This document shows, piece after piece, positions 9,281 to 17,202 of a stretch of 64,000 nucleotides of DNA (position 1 is the stretch's first letter; each line of letters begins with the position of its first letter). The stretch lies in assembly GCA_003858485.1 (NCBI GenBank), contig RQYD01000001.1, positions 1 to 64,000 on the forward strand, in the 5' to 3' direction. The stretch comes from Clostridiales bacterium COT073_COT-073 (GTDB taxonomy: Bacteria > Bacillota > Clostridia > Lachnospirales > Vallitaleaceae). The position numbers and the translations under genes are program-made. Below the pieces are notes generated by a model. The model was not told where the DNA came from. It saw only the letters and a list, made by a program, of their open reading frames with translations, and ran no database searches.

Positions 9281-10240
9281 CTAATCCTTTTGTTTTTGAG
9301 TAACTTTATGTATCAGCTCCTGAGTAAACCGTTCCGTATCAATAAATCGCCTGTTATGAGCCTCAAGCAAATGCATTTGGGGAGGGGTAATATTAAGGAA
9401 AAGATTATAAAGAGTTATTGGTTCGGGAAAAATATAGACCAGTTTCCCTGGTTTAAATCCCTGATCTTGTTGCCAGCGGGCAAACTCTTTAGAAAAGTTA
9501 TCTTCATCCGGCATGGCAATCTTACCGGCAAGCTCTCCGTTATAAACAAATTGCGAAAGGTTAAACATAGCATGTGCCAAAATAAGAAATTCTTTTTTAA
9601 AAGCTGGAAAGTCCACCCCTTTTGCTTTTTTGGCTCCACGACACATCAGGGAAAGTTGCTCGCTGGCACTTTCCGTATCTTTATCAAGTAGGGCATAAAG
9701 ATAGGAAATATAAGCTCTATCCCGATGTGTCCACTTTTTTCCTGCACTGTCCTGCACTAACTTTCTGGCTGCTTTTACAATCTTTTCCTCCTGATACCAC
9801 AGTGCCATAAATAAATCGATAATAATATCTCCCGGCAGTTTCCCATGACACAATCCATTTTGCTGCGGCAAAATCAGCTCTATTCTATCTGTTCTGCATG
9901 CACACATCAATTCCGGCATAATATGATAGGAATAATAAGCGTGATCCGTCCCGGGATTGAGAATATTCCGAATATGACTTAATCCTGCTGATTGATATAT
10001 TGTGTCATGCAATAGCTGCATATCATTATTTTTAAATGCATTATAAATTCCTGTATTTAAAAAACTATCCCCATAAGCCAGTTTTATTAACTTTACAATT
10101 TGCTCTTCCAAAGGCAGGTCTTTAATAAGTTCTTCGTAAACCTCTATCAGCTCCGCCGCATAGTCATCCCAGGACCGAAGATAAGCACTATCTTCTTTTT
10201 TCATCTCCTCTTCAAAAATGTCCAATAATATTTGCTTCAT
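9281..10240 (-). CDS. Hypothetical helical protein, first gene of the SWIM cluster
   Basis: A 319-residue soluble all-helical protein with no motif I recognise. The pattern of a long helical array with aromatic positions weakly recalls the Imm49 immunity-protein group, but I would not assign that. It is led by the promoter at 10335-10363 and sits directly downstream of CRISPR array 1 on the same strand, with a strong hairpin (10440-10490) between. The ATG at 10240 has a rather distant AAAGGG. Confidence 0.6.
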   Translation of the reverse strand: MKQILLDIFEEEMKKEDSAYLRSWDDYAAELIEVYEELIKDLPLEEQIVKLIKLAYGDSFLNTGIYNAFKNNDMQLLHDTIYQSAGLSHIRNILNPGTDHAYYSYHIMPELMCACRTDRIELILPQQNGLCHGKLPGDIIIDLFMALWYQEEKIVKAARKLVQDSAGKKWTHRDRAYISYLYALLDKDTESASEQLSLMCRGAKKAKGVDFPAFKKEFLILAHAMFNLSQFVYNGELAGKIAMPDEDNFSKEFARWQQDQGFKPGKLVYIFPEPITLYNLFLNITPPQMHLLEAHNRRFIDTERFTQELIHKVTQKQKD

Positions 10241-10334
10241 ATTAAAGTTTTCCCTTTCATAAACCTGCTATTTTTTATCTGCCATTTAGGCAATTTGATC
10301 GACTTTTGTAATAATAATCTGCTAATCTTTCATT

Positions 10335-10363
10335 ATTTTATCATTTTTTCCTGGTTTCGACAA
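10335..10363 (-). promoter_or_regulatory. Promoter of the 9281-10240 operon (CRISPR-leader-like)
   Basis: Read on the minus strand: TTGTCG, a 17-base spacer (AAACCAGGAAAAAATGA), TAAAAT, with an extended -10 TGA. About 50 bases around it are near-identical to the SWIM promoter at 8002-8030, including a downstream CAGATTAT. It is probably recognised by the same regulator. Confidence 0.75.
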
Positions 10364-10439
10364 GAAAAAGCACTAAAATCTGTTGTCATCTCCTACTAAA
10401 AGTTAATTTTTTGATATTTAATTTTTATATTTTTAAAAC

Positions 10440-10490
10440 AGGGATACAAAGAGAAAATCCTTATTTATCAAGCTTTCTCTATGTATCCCT
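10440..10490 (-). terminator. Hairpin at the end of CRISPR array 1
   Basis: AGGGATACAAAGAGAAA pairs with TTTCTCTATGTATCCCT (17-bp arms, one mismatch). On the minus strand it is followed by GTTTTAAAAATATA. It lies just past the degenerate last repeat and before the next promoter, so it is a likely terminator of the array transcript, although the T-run is short. Confidence 0.6.
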
Positions 10491-10503
10491 ATTATGTCTT
10501 AAC

Positions 10504-11324
10504 CGACTTTGTTTCTATTAAAAAGAATAACTTAGAAGCGTCTGATGACACCATCAAGAATATTTACATTTCACTCTGTTTCTATTAAAAGCATAATAAA
10601 GCGGAGAACCGGACACCGCCTTGTTAATTTACATTTCACTCTGTTTCTATTAAAAGGAAAAAGGACTGCAAAGCTTATTCTTTGAGTCCTTAAAATTTAC
10701 ATTTCACTCTGTTTCTATTAAAAGAGAATATGCAGCAACTGCAAAAAAGAATCCATTAGAATTTACATTTCACTCTGTTTCTATTAAAAGGATATTCTCT
10801 TTCATTGCCGCAAGCGTTTCTTTTTCAATTTACATTTCACTCTGTTTCTATTAAAAGACTTAATTTCTTTTAATGCGGTTTTAGCGGTTTCTTGATTTAC
10901 ATTTCACTCTGTTTCTATTAAAAGCCGATGAACAACATCAACTCATCATCTTTGGTATCTTCATTTACATTTCACTCTGTTTCTATTAAAAGTTGGCGAA
11001 GATTTCCGTGAATATTCGGATTATATGTCATTTACATTTCACTCTGTTTCTATTAAAAGATTGTGGAGCTTGCTCGAACAATACCTAATTCTGAATTTAC
11101 ATTTCACTCTGTTTCTATTAAAAGTGGGCTTTGGCATTTTTAAATCGCCCATCCACGAACATTTACATTTCACTCTGTTTCTATTAAAAGATAGTTTTGC
11201 TCCCAGATAATAAGTTCCATGTAATTTATTTACATTTCACTCTGTTTCTATTAAAAGTTGTAAGAGGATTAATCGCTGTAATTCAAGGCGATGAATTTAC
11301 ATTTCACTCTGTTTCTATTAAAAG
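10504..11324 (-). CRISPR. CRISPR array 1, 12 repeats plus a degenerate one
   Basis: The 30-bp repeats start at 10562, 10627, 10695, 10761, 10828, 10895, 10963, 11030, 11095, 11161, 11228 and 11295. A decayed repeat (GACTTTGTTTCTATTAAAAAG) ends at 10524. Spacers are 35-38 bases and all appear unique. On the plus strand the repeat begins ATTTACATTTCACTCTG and ends TTTCTATTAAAAG; on the minus strand it therefore ends GAAATGTAAAT, the 3' end seen in clostridial type I-B repeats. Decay at the left and the leader at the right both say that transcription is on the minus strand and the newest spacers are at the right. Confidence 0.97.
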
Positions 11325-11506
11325 GCGACGAGATAGCAACCCGCTATTATAGCTTGTTTGCTCCCCTCAATCTGTCGACCTCTTATAATTCTATCATTTT
11401 TCCCTTTCTTCGGCAAGGAAAATTTAAGCAAAATTCAATTCTATCCCTTACTAGTAAAGCATCTGTCGATCCCCCAGTAAATTTACACTACCGGAGGTCG
11501 ACAGAT
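11325..11506 (-). promoter_or_regulatory. Leader of CRISPR array 1 with promoter and hairpin
   Basis: This ~180-bp block is repeated almost unchanged at 13617 and 16140 and in part at 1-98. Minus-strand promoter: TTGCCG (11416-11411), 17 bases, TAGAAT (11393-11388), with an extended -10 TGA. A box TCTGTCGACC (11371-11380) sits at the expected transcription start. Farther out, ATCTGTCGATCCCCC and GGAGGTCGACAGAT (11461-11506) form a hairpin or inverted pair of the same box. A second TATAAT-like sequence lies near 11349 but lacks a good -35. Confidence 0.85.
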
Positions 11507-11531
11507 GCTTTAAAATTTAAATTACAATATT

Positions 11532-11843
11532 CTATAATTTACGCCCATAATTTTCACGCATATGAAAAATTCCAGATATTATCGCAACTCCATCCTTTAC
11601 CTGATATATAATGACATAATTATGTCTTGGCAAAACAACTTTCCGATAGCCTTTATTCCTTAAATAATAGTCGCTGCATACCGGCATAGTCTCCGCCATA
11701 TACTCCAATTTATCATACACATCTAAAACTTCTTCCAAAATTTTCTGAGCAGCACTTCTATCATGTAATTGGTTTATAATATAAGAAACTATATTGTCAA
11801 GATGTTCTTCTGCTCTTTTGGTAACTTTCACTTTATAAACCAT
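11532..11843 (-). CDS. ParE/RelE-family toxin
   Basis: A 103-residue basic protein of the ParE/RelE toxin fold: an N-terminal VYKVKVTKRAEEHLDNIVSYI helix pair, then the C-terminal strand core YRKVVLPRHNYVIIYQV and a final GIFHMRENY. RelE members cleave mRNA on the ribosome and ParE members poison gyrase; the sequence does not decide which. Its ATG lies within the antitoxin gene (11-base overlap), the usual coupling of a toxin to its upstream antitoxin. It lies between array 2 and the leader of array 1. Confidence 0.88.
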   Translation of the reverse strand: MVYKVKVTKRAEEHLDNIVSYIINQLHDRSAAQKILEEVLDVYDKLEYMAETMPVCSDYYLRNKGYRKVVLPRHNYVIIYQVKDGVAIISGIFHMRENYGRKL

Positions 11844-12093
11844 ATCTATTTTTCAATGCCTTTAAAGAGTTTTTGGCGTCTTGTACCTTTCCCTCTTGTA
11901 TTTGCTGCTCAGACACCTCCAATTCTTGATAAATTTTTTCTCTATTATAATAATTTTCATATGTTTCCATGCTCATTAAAACCATATCTCCATAACCATT
12001 TTTAGTTATGAAAATAGGCTCAGCAGTTAAATGACACATTTCCGATATTTCGGCAGTATTCTTTAAATCTTTTATTGGTATAATTTGCGGCAT
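11833..12093 (-). CDS. Phd/YefM-family antitoxin
   Basis: An 86-residue antitoxin. The N-terminus MPQIIPIKDLKNTAEISEM and the following PIFITKNGYGDMVLMSMETYE are typical of the Phd/YefM DNA-binding half. The charged C-terminus is expected to wrap the toxin. AAGGAG lies just upstream of the ATG. Such proteins usually repress their own promoter, and a perfect palindrome at 12133-12154 is a good operator candidate. Confidence 0.88.
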   Translation of the reverse strand: MPQIIPIKDLKNTAEISEMCHLTAEPIFITKNGYGDMVLMSMETYENYYNREKIYQELEVSEQQIQEGKVQDAKNSLKALKNRYGL

Positions 12094-12132
12094 GATATCA
12101 CTCCTTTTTTAGAGGATAATTATAACATAATT

Positions 12133-12154
12133 ATACCATATTTGTATATGGTAT
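12133..12154. promoter_or_regulatory. Palindromic operator of the toxin-antitoxin pair
   Basis: ATACCATAT, TTGT, ATATGGTAT is a perfect 9-bp inverted repeat about 40 bases upstream of the antitoxin start. On the minus strand its edge (TATAAT) joins an AT-rich promoter region with two TATAAT-like sites. It fits self-repression by the antitoxin. Confidence 0.7.
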
Positions 12155-12189
12155 TTTCCGTTTTTATGCAATTTTGCATTCCTTAAATA

Positions 12190-13616
12190 ATGCATTTGAG
12201 TTCTATTAAAGCCGGAAAAGCTCAATCTCTATTGGTTAATGCTAAATAATTATTTACATTACACTCTGTTTCTATTAAAAGATTTTTATTGATTTATCAA
12301 ACTAATTAATTTTAAAAAATTTACATTTCACTCTGTTTCTATTAAAAGTGGATGACTTACTTGACCTCTATAAAAACATAAAGAAAATTTGCATTTCACT
12401 CTGTTTCTATTAAAAGAAATTTATGCCACGCCTCAGCATCTTTTTTCTCTAATTTACATTTCACTCTGTTTCTATTAAAAGGCTTCATATATAAGTTCAG
12501 CAAAAGAGGTGAGACTAATATTTACATTTCACTCTGTTTCTATTAAAAGAAAGGTTGATATATCCCCGGGTGCTTAATATATCATATTTACATTTCACTC
12601 TGTTTCTATTAAAAGATACAGTTCCAGCGGTACTCTTTCCGAAAGTAACGGAATTTACATTTCACTCTGTTTCTATTAAAAGCCGTCCCATTCGTGCCGC
12701 CTGTGAGCGGTGTGGATGATTTACATTTCACTCTGTTTCTATTAAAAGGCGAATGTATGCGTCATACTCCTCCTTAGTTGTGATCAATTTACATTTCACT
12801 CTGTTTCTATTAAAAGCACATTTCAAGTTTTTGATAATCTATTTTTTTCATTCATTTACATTTCACTCTGTTTCTATTAAAAGATAGATTCTATGCAAGT
12901 AGTAAAATATGTTCATGTTGATTTACATTTCACTCTGTTTCTATTAAAAGTCTTTCTTCCTCGGCAAGGTCTATCGTTTGAAAGCAAATTTACATTTCAC
13001 TCTGTTTCTATTAAAAGCGGTGGTATTTTAGGAATCGAACCAAATACTTTTCATTTACATTTCACTCTGTTTCTATTAAAAGGGAGCAGGGGTAATGTTT
13101 ATGTGCAGCATGATGATATTTACATTTCACTCTGTTTCTATTAAAAGTTGTATTTGGCACTTGTTTTATACACACTAAAATGTTCATTTACATTTCACTC
13201 TGTTTCTATTAAAAGAGTAGCTGCTATGCTATCTATTTGTTTTAAACCGCAAAATTTACATTTCACTCTGTTTCTATTAAAAGTCTGATCTTCCCAAGTC
13301 AAATCGTCACACTGAACATCATTTACATTTCACTCTGTTTCTATTAAAAGTTTTTAATCATATTATACCTCCTTATCCTATTCTGCATTTACATTTCACT
13401 CTGTTTCTATTAAAAGATGGAGGGATGGGTTAAATACTAATGCTCAAAATATTTACATTTCACTCTGTTTCTATTAAAAGGTTGCCGGATAGCCTATCGT
13501 CTTTGGCATCATAACCCAATTTACATTTCACTCTGTTTCTATTAAAAGAATTATTGATGACAAGAATAATACATATGTCCAATTAAATTTACATTTCACT
13601 CTGTTTCTATTAAAAG
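12190..13616 (-). CRISPR. CRISPR array 2, 21 repeats plus a degenerate one
   Basis: Repeats start at 12252, 12319, 12387, 12452, 12520, 12586, 12653, 12719, 12787, 12854, 12921, 12988, 13053, 13118, 13186, 13254, 13321, 13387, 13451, 13519 and 13587. The repeat is the same as in array 1. The left (old) end decays stepwise: a remnant at 12190-12211 keeps only TTCTATTAAAG, the 12252 repeat has one change (ACATTACACTC), and the 12387 repeat has ATTTGCATTTC. Spacers are about 34-38 bases. No clear terminator separates the array end from the toxin-antitoxin genes. Confidence 0.97.
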
Positions 13617-13799
13617 CCGTCGAGGTAACAGGCCGCTATTATAGCTTGTTTGCTCCTCTGAATCTGTCGACCTCTTATAATTCTATCATTTTTCCTTTTC
13701 TTCGGCAAGGAAAATTTAAGCAAAATTCAATTCTATCCCTTACTAGTAAAGAATCTGTCGATCCCCCAGCAAATTTACGCTACCGGGGGTCGACAGATT
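13617..13799 (-). promoter_or_regulatory. Leader of CRISPR array 2 with promoter and hairpin
   Basis: Nearly identical to the other leaders. Promoter on the minus strand: TTGCCG (13708-13703), 17 bases, TAGAAT (13685-13680). The TCTGTCGACC box is at 13663-13672 and the hairpin at 13752-13799 (AATCTGTCGATCCCCC ... GGGGGTCGACAGATT). On the plus strand the hairpin is followed by six T, so here it could also end plus-strand transcripts. Confidence 0.85.
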
Positions 13800-13818
13800 T
13801 TTTCTGTCAAAATCTTCT

Positions 13819-15243
13819 TTATTCCAAAAAAGGCATCATATAAATTGGAGTGTACCAAATTTCTCCCTCTTTCTTTAAATCTTTGGTATATACCAAGTAT
13901 TTTTCCAGAATTCTATCCTGATATTTAGCAATAAATTTATCCAAAGAAGTATGCCTTTTGTAACCGGAAGCTTTCACTTCAACCGGGCATATCTTTCCGG
14001 CTTTTGACAGCAGGAAATCAATTTCATAATTATGCTTGGCACTTTCTGTAGGCATGGTATAATAATAAAGCTCATTTCCGGCAGTCTGTAAAATCTGTGC
14101 CAGCATATTTTCATAAATATATCCCATATTGGCTGGAAGCTTATCACTTAGAAGCTTTTCATAAATTATATTTTCCGTAAAGCTCTTATCCATAAATGCC
14201 AGTGTCACAAATAAGCCGGTATCAGCCAAAAACAGTTTAAAACGACTAAAATCCTTATTTAAAGCCATACCGACATTTGGATCATTGGCATGATAACTGA
14301 TATTGACTGTCATTGAATCAACCATTTCTGCTATCAAATCTACTACTTTTGATGACCTACTATTGCTATCCACCGTGGATACCTGATATCTTGAAACATT
14401 TTTACTAAGCTGTGCCGGAATCGCCTTAAAAAATAGAGATATCCTGCCTCTTGGGTCAATCTTTCGAAAATCGTCCTCATAAAGCTCCAAAATATTTCTC
14501 TTAATCTGATCAACTCTACTAAAGTTATTTGTTCTAATATATTCCTCAACTGCCTGTGGCATCCCTCCAACTAACATATACAGTCTAAAATCTCTCATCA
14601 ATTTTCGATTTACGCTGTCTCCCAGCGAAATTCTTTGTTTTAATGCCATTCTAATCAGAGGAATGGTTGTATCATCCCCCAATGCCCAACGAAATTCCTC
14701 ATAATCCATTGGAAACATGGTAATTCTGGTTTCTTCGCTTGGAATCAAAATATCTTTGATATTTTTCTTAATGCTAAGAAGAGAACCTGTTTCAATATAA
14801 TCATATCTACCATCCTTTACCAAATGCTTAATCGCTTGCCTGGCAAGGGGTTGAAGCTGCACTTCATCAAAAATAATGACAGATTTCCTTTCCAGTAAAT
14901 TAATATTCGTCAAAAGTTGTAGACGCAAAAAGAAAAAATCAAGGTCCGAAATGTCTTCAAATAAGCTATTTATTTCCTTTGATATTTTGGAAAAATCCAG
15001 TATAATATAGCTCTGATACTCTTTTCGAGCAAATAATTCCACAATTGTTGACTTACCAACTCGCCTTGCCCCCTTGATTAATAGCGCTGTTTTTCCATTT
15101 GATTCTTCTTTCCAGTTCAGCATTTGCGAGTATATCTTCCTCTGAAATACGACCTCCTGCATTCTCATTCCCCTTTCCCATTGTCTTTTCAACAGTATAT
15201 CATATTTCTTCAAAATCTCAAAATCTTTTTTATATTTTTTCAC
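13819..15243 (-). CDS. AAA ATPase with DUF4143 domain
   Basis: A 474-residue AAA_14/DUF4143 protein. Walker A is GARRVGKST and Walker B is VIIFDEVQ. The C-terminal DUF4143 part has EIDFLLSKAGKICPVEVKAS, the D-x(n)-ExK pattern of the PD-(D/E)xK nuclease fold. The family is common next to mobile or defence DNA, but its role is not settled. The GTG at 15243 has GAGGA five bases upstream; an internal ATG at 15162 (MQEVVFQ) after AAAGGGG gives the more typical family start, so the first ~27 residues are uncertain. It is downstream of array 3, on the same strand. Confidence 0.85.
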   Translation of the reverse strand: MKKYKKDFEILKKYDILLKRQWERGMRMQEVVFQRKIYSQMLNWKEESNGKTALLIKGARRVGKSTIVELFARKEYQSYIILDFSKISKEINSLFEDISDLDFFFLRLQLLTNINLLERKSVIIFDEVQLQPLARQAIKHLVKDGRYDYIETGSLLSIKKNIKDILIPSEETRITMFPMDYEEFRWALGDDTTIPLIRMALKQRISLGDSVNRKLMRDFRLYMLVGGMPQAVEEYIRTNNFSRVDQIKRNILELYEDDFRKIDPRGRISLFFKAIPAQLSKNVSRYQVSTVDSNSRSSKVVDLIAEMVDSMTVNISYHANDPNVGMALNKDFSRFKLFLADTGLFVTLAFMDKSFTENIIYEKLLSDKLPANMGYIYENMLAQILQTAGNELYYYTMPTESAKHNYEIDFLLSKAGKICPVEVKASGYKRHTSLDKFIAKYQDRILEKYLVYTKDLKKEGEIWYTPIYMMPFLE

Positions 15244-15310
15244 GCTTCCTCAATATCTTTTTCAACCTTTTAGTACATAATCTCAAAATTCATACTGTAA
15301 AACCTTCAGA

Positions 15311-16139
15311 AATTATTACTAACTGTTTATATTAAAAGAAGGCGATCCATCACCATTTGATACTGAACCATATACAATTACACTCTGTTTCTATTAATAC
15401 GCAAAAAATACGGAATGAAATTCAAACACATTCCGGCATTTACATTTCACTCTGTTTCTATTAATACAATGCTGTAGATTTAAACGAAAAAGGAGATGAA
15501 TCTAATTTACATTTCACTCTGTTTCTATTAAAAGGGAATAAATTCTGGGATGTGGTTGAGTATATTGAATATTTACATTTCACTCTGTTTCTATTAAAAG
15601 TTTCCGGCTGTGTAGTCAACAAACACCCTTTCAAGCATTTACATTTCACTCTGTTTCTATTAAAAGTTTCGACGGAGTAAAAAAAGAAGATAAAATAAAA
15701 TTACATTTACATTTCACTCTGTTTCTATTAAAAGGAGTCTATTCTCTTGCTCTTTGCTTGATCTCTTCATAATTTACATTTCACTCTGTTTCTATTAAAA
15801 GTGTTCGGTTTGTGCTTGGCCGTTATCGGAAGAGGAATTTACATTTCACTCTGTTTCTATTAAAAGTATTCCAGAAAGCAAGGCTGCAAGCAATCTTTGG
15901 ATTTGATTTACATTTCACTCTGTTTCTATTAAAAGTTATCAATCCAAACTCTAAGAAAGAGTACAAGAACCGCATTTACATTTCACTCTGTTTCTATTAA
16001 AAGTCAATACGTTGTTTACGCTCTGCTTCTGTTTCTTTTACATTTACATTTCACTCTGTTTCTATTAAAAGTGGGTAGCTGAGGTAAAAAAATAATGACT
16101 TTCATTAGAATTTACATTTCACTCTGTTTCTATTAAAAG
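15311..16139 (-). CRISPR. CRISPR array 3, 11 repeats plus two degenerate ones
   Basis: Repeats start at 15438, 15505, 15571, 15637, 15705, 15772, 15837, 15906, 15974, 16042 and 16110. Decayed units precede them at 15311-15338 and 15376-15400. The 15376 and 15438 units share a variant end, TTAATAC instead of TTAAAAG, which marks the old end. The repeat, spacer length and orientation are as in arrays 1 and 2. Confidence 0.97.
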
Positions 16140-16321
16140 CCGTCGAGGTAACAGGCCGCTATTATAGCCTATTTGCTCCCCTCAATCTGTCGATCTCTTA
16201 TAATTCTATCATTTTTCCCTTTCTTCGGCAAGGAAAATTTAAGCAAAATTCAATTCTATTCCTTACTGATAAAGCATCTGTCGATCCCCCGGCAAATTTA
16301 CGCTACCGGGGGTCGACAGAT
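16140..16321 (-). promoter_or_regulatory. Leader of CRISPR array 3 with promoter and hairpin
   Basis: Third complete leader copy. Promoter on the minus strand: TTGCCG (16231-16226), 17 bases, TAGAAT (16208-16203). The hairpin at 16276-16321 is the longest of the set (ATCTGTCGATCCCCCGG with CCGGGGGTCGACAGAT; only a G-T wobble). Its outer edge touches the stop codon of the DUF3592 gene, so it may also block readthrough from that gene. Confidence 0.85.
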
Positions 16322-16812
16322 TAATGTAGCCTTAATCGATAATATATCAGTGCAATTCCCAGTAAAATAAATACTATCCCAAAGAATGGCACAATCCATT
16401 TTTCTCTGCCGAAATATGTAATTTCCCTTAATTCCTGAATGATCAGATTTTCCGGATCTTCTTTATGATAAAAAATCGTAACCGGAACTTCGCCTTTCTT
16501 CTTACTTTTTCTTAAAACTGCGGCATAACAGCGTGAACCGTTAAAGGACTTGGTGACAGACATTAACTCATCCTTCCAATTTTTAAAAGTGATCTTTACT
16601 ATATACTCATTCATTTGACGATAATGATAGCGTACTTTGACAACTCTGATTAGCCCCTTTACCTGCTCTACTTTATCATCCATAAGAAATGTTTCTAACT
16701 TTTTCACTTTTGATAATGACCGAAAACCTTTGCCAATACATATCAATCCCACTATTAAAAGCCCGGCTGCTGCCAAAAGCTCCTCCCAAAATGCACCCAT
16801 AATTTCTCCCAT
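16321..16812 (-). CDS. DUF3592 membrane protein
   Basis: A 163-residue protein with one membrane helix near each end (about residues 11-28 and 140-157) and a beta-rich domain between, as in DUF3592 proteins. The middle part has VKVRYHYRQMNEYIVKITF and VTIFYHKEDPENLI, typical of the family. The function is unknown. The stop codon abuts the CRISPR leader hairpin. Bases 16813-16984 hold two similar direct repeats (GTATTTTGCCGTCTTT and GTATTTTGCTATCTTT) and no gene. Confidence 0.8.
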   Translation of the reverse strand: MGEIMGAFWEELLAAAGLLIVGLICIGKGFRSLSKVKKLETFLMDDKVEQVKGLIRVVKVRYHYRQMNEYIVKITFKNWKDELMSVTKSFNGSRCYAAVLRKSKKKGEVPVTIFYHKEDPENLIIQELREITYFGREKWIVPFFGIVFILLGIALIYYRLRLH

Positions 16813-16984
16813 TACTTCTCCACATTTCTTTTAAATCTGATTTTAATTTTATATTTGAATATTATATCATTTTTCAGTATATTTTTATAGGTTTAAATCG
16901 TATTTTGCCGTCTTTGGTCCTTAGGGTTGTATTTTGCTATCTTTACGTTTAGATAGGAAAATTGCCCCACCAAAAATTTACAAA

Positions 16985-17032
16985 AAAATCTGCCCTCCCT
17001 GACGCTTTACACAGCACAAGAAGGCAGATTTT
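16985..17032 (-). terminator. Terminator after the diguanylate cyclase
   Basis: AAAATCTGCC pairs with GGCAGATTTT. On the minus strand the stem is followed by a run of T, so it ends the 17203-19446 transcript. The 170 bases between it and the gene show no other feature. Confidence 0.8.
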
Positions 17033-17202
17033 GCAATTAATTCTCAGTACTCCAATTCAAACTGTCCTTTTGAATCCGGTACAGCTTTAAAAACTAAGCA
17101 TACCCTTCCGCTACCGGCCTCCCTCCTTCTGAATATCAAAAACAAATAACATTTGTTGTCAAGATCCGTCAAAAGATATCTCAGTTTATGTATTTTATTA
17201 TT

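Noticed and set aside
11461-11506. LexA-like SOS box in the leader hairpin
   Set aside because: The dyad does not contain the GAAC...GTTC pattern of Gram-positive LexA sites.
11532-12093. CreTA-type RNA toxin guarding CRISPR
   Set aside because: The pair encodes normal ParE and Phd-like proteins. No small-RNA toxin pattern is seen.
11025-13144. Frames with repeated LHFTLFLLK peptides
   Set aside because: They are translations of the CRISPR repeat, not protein genes.
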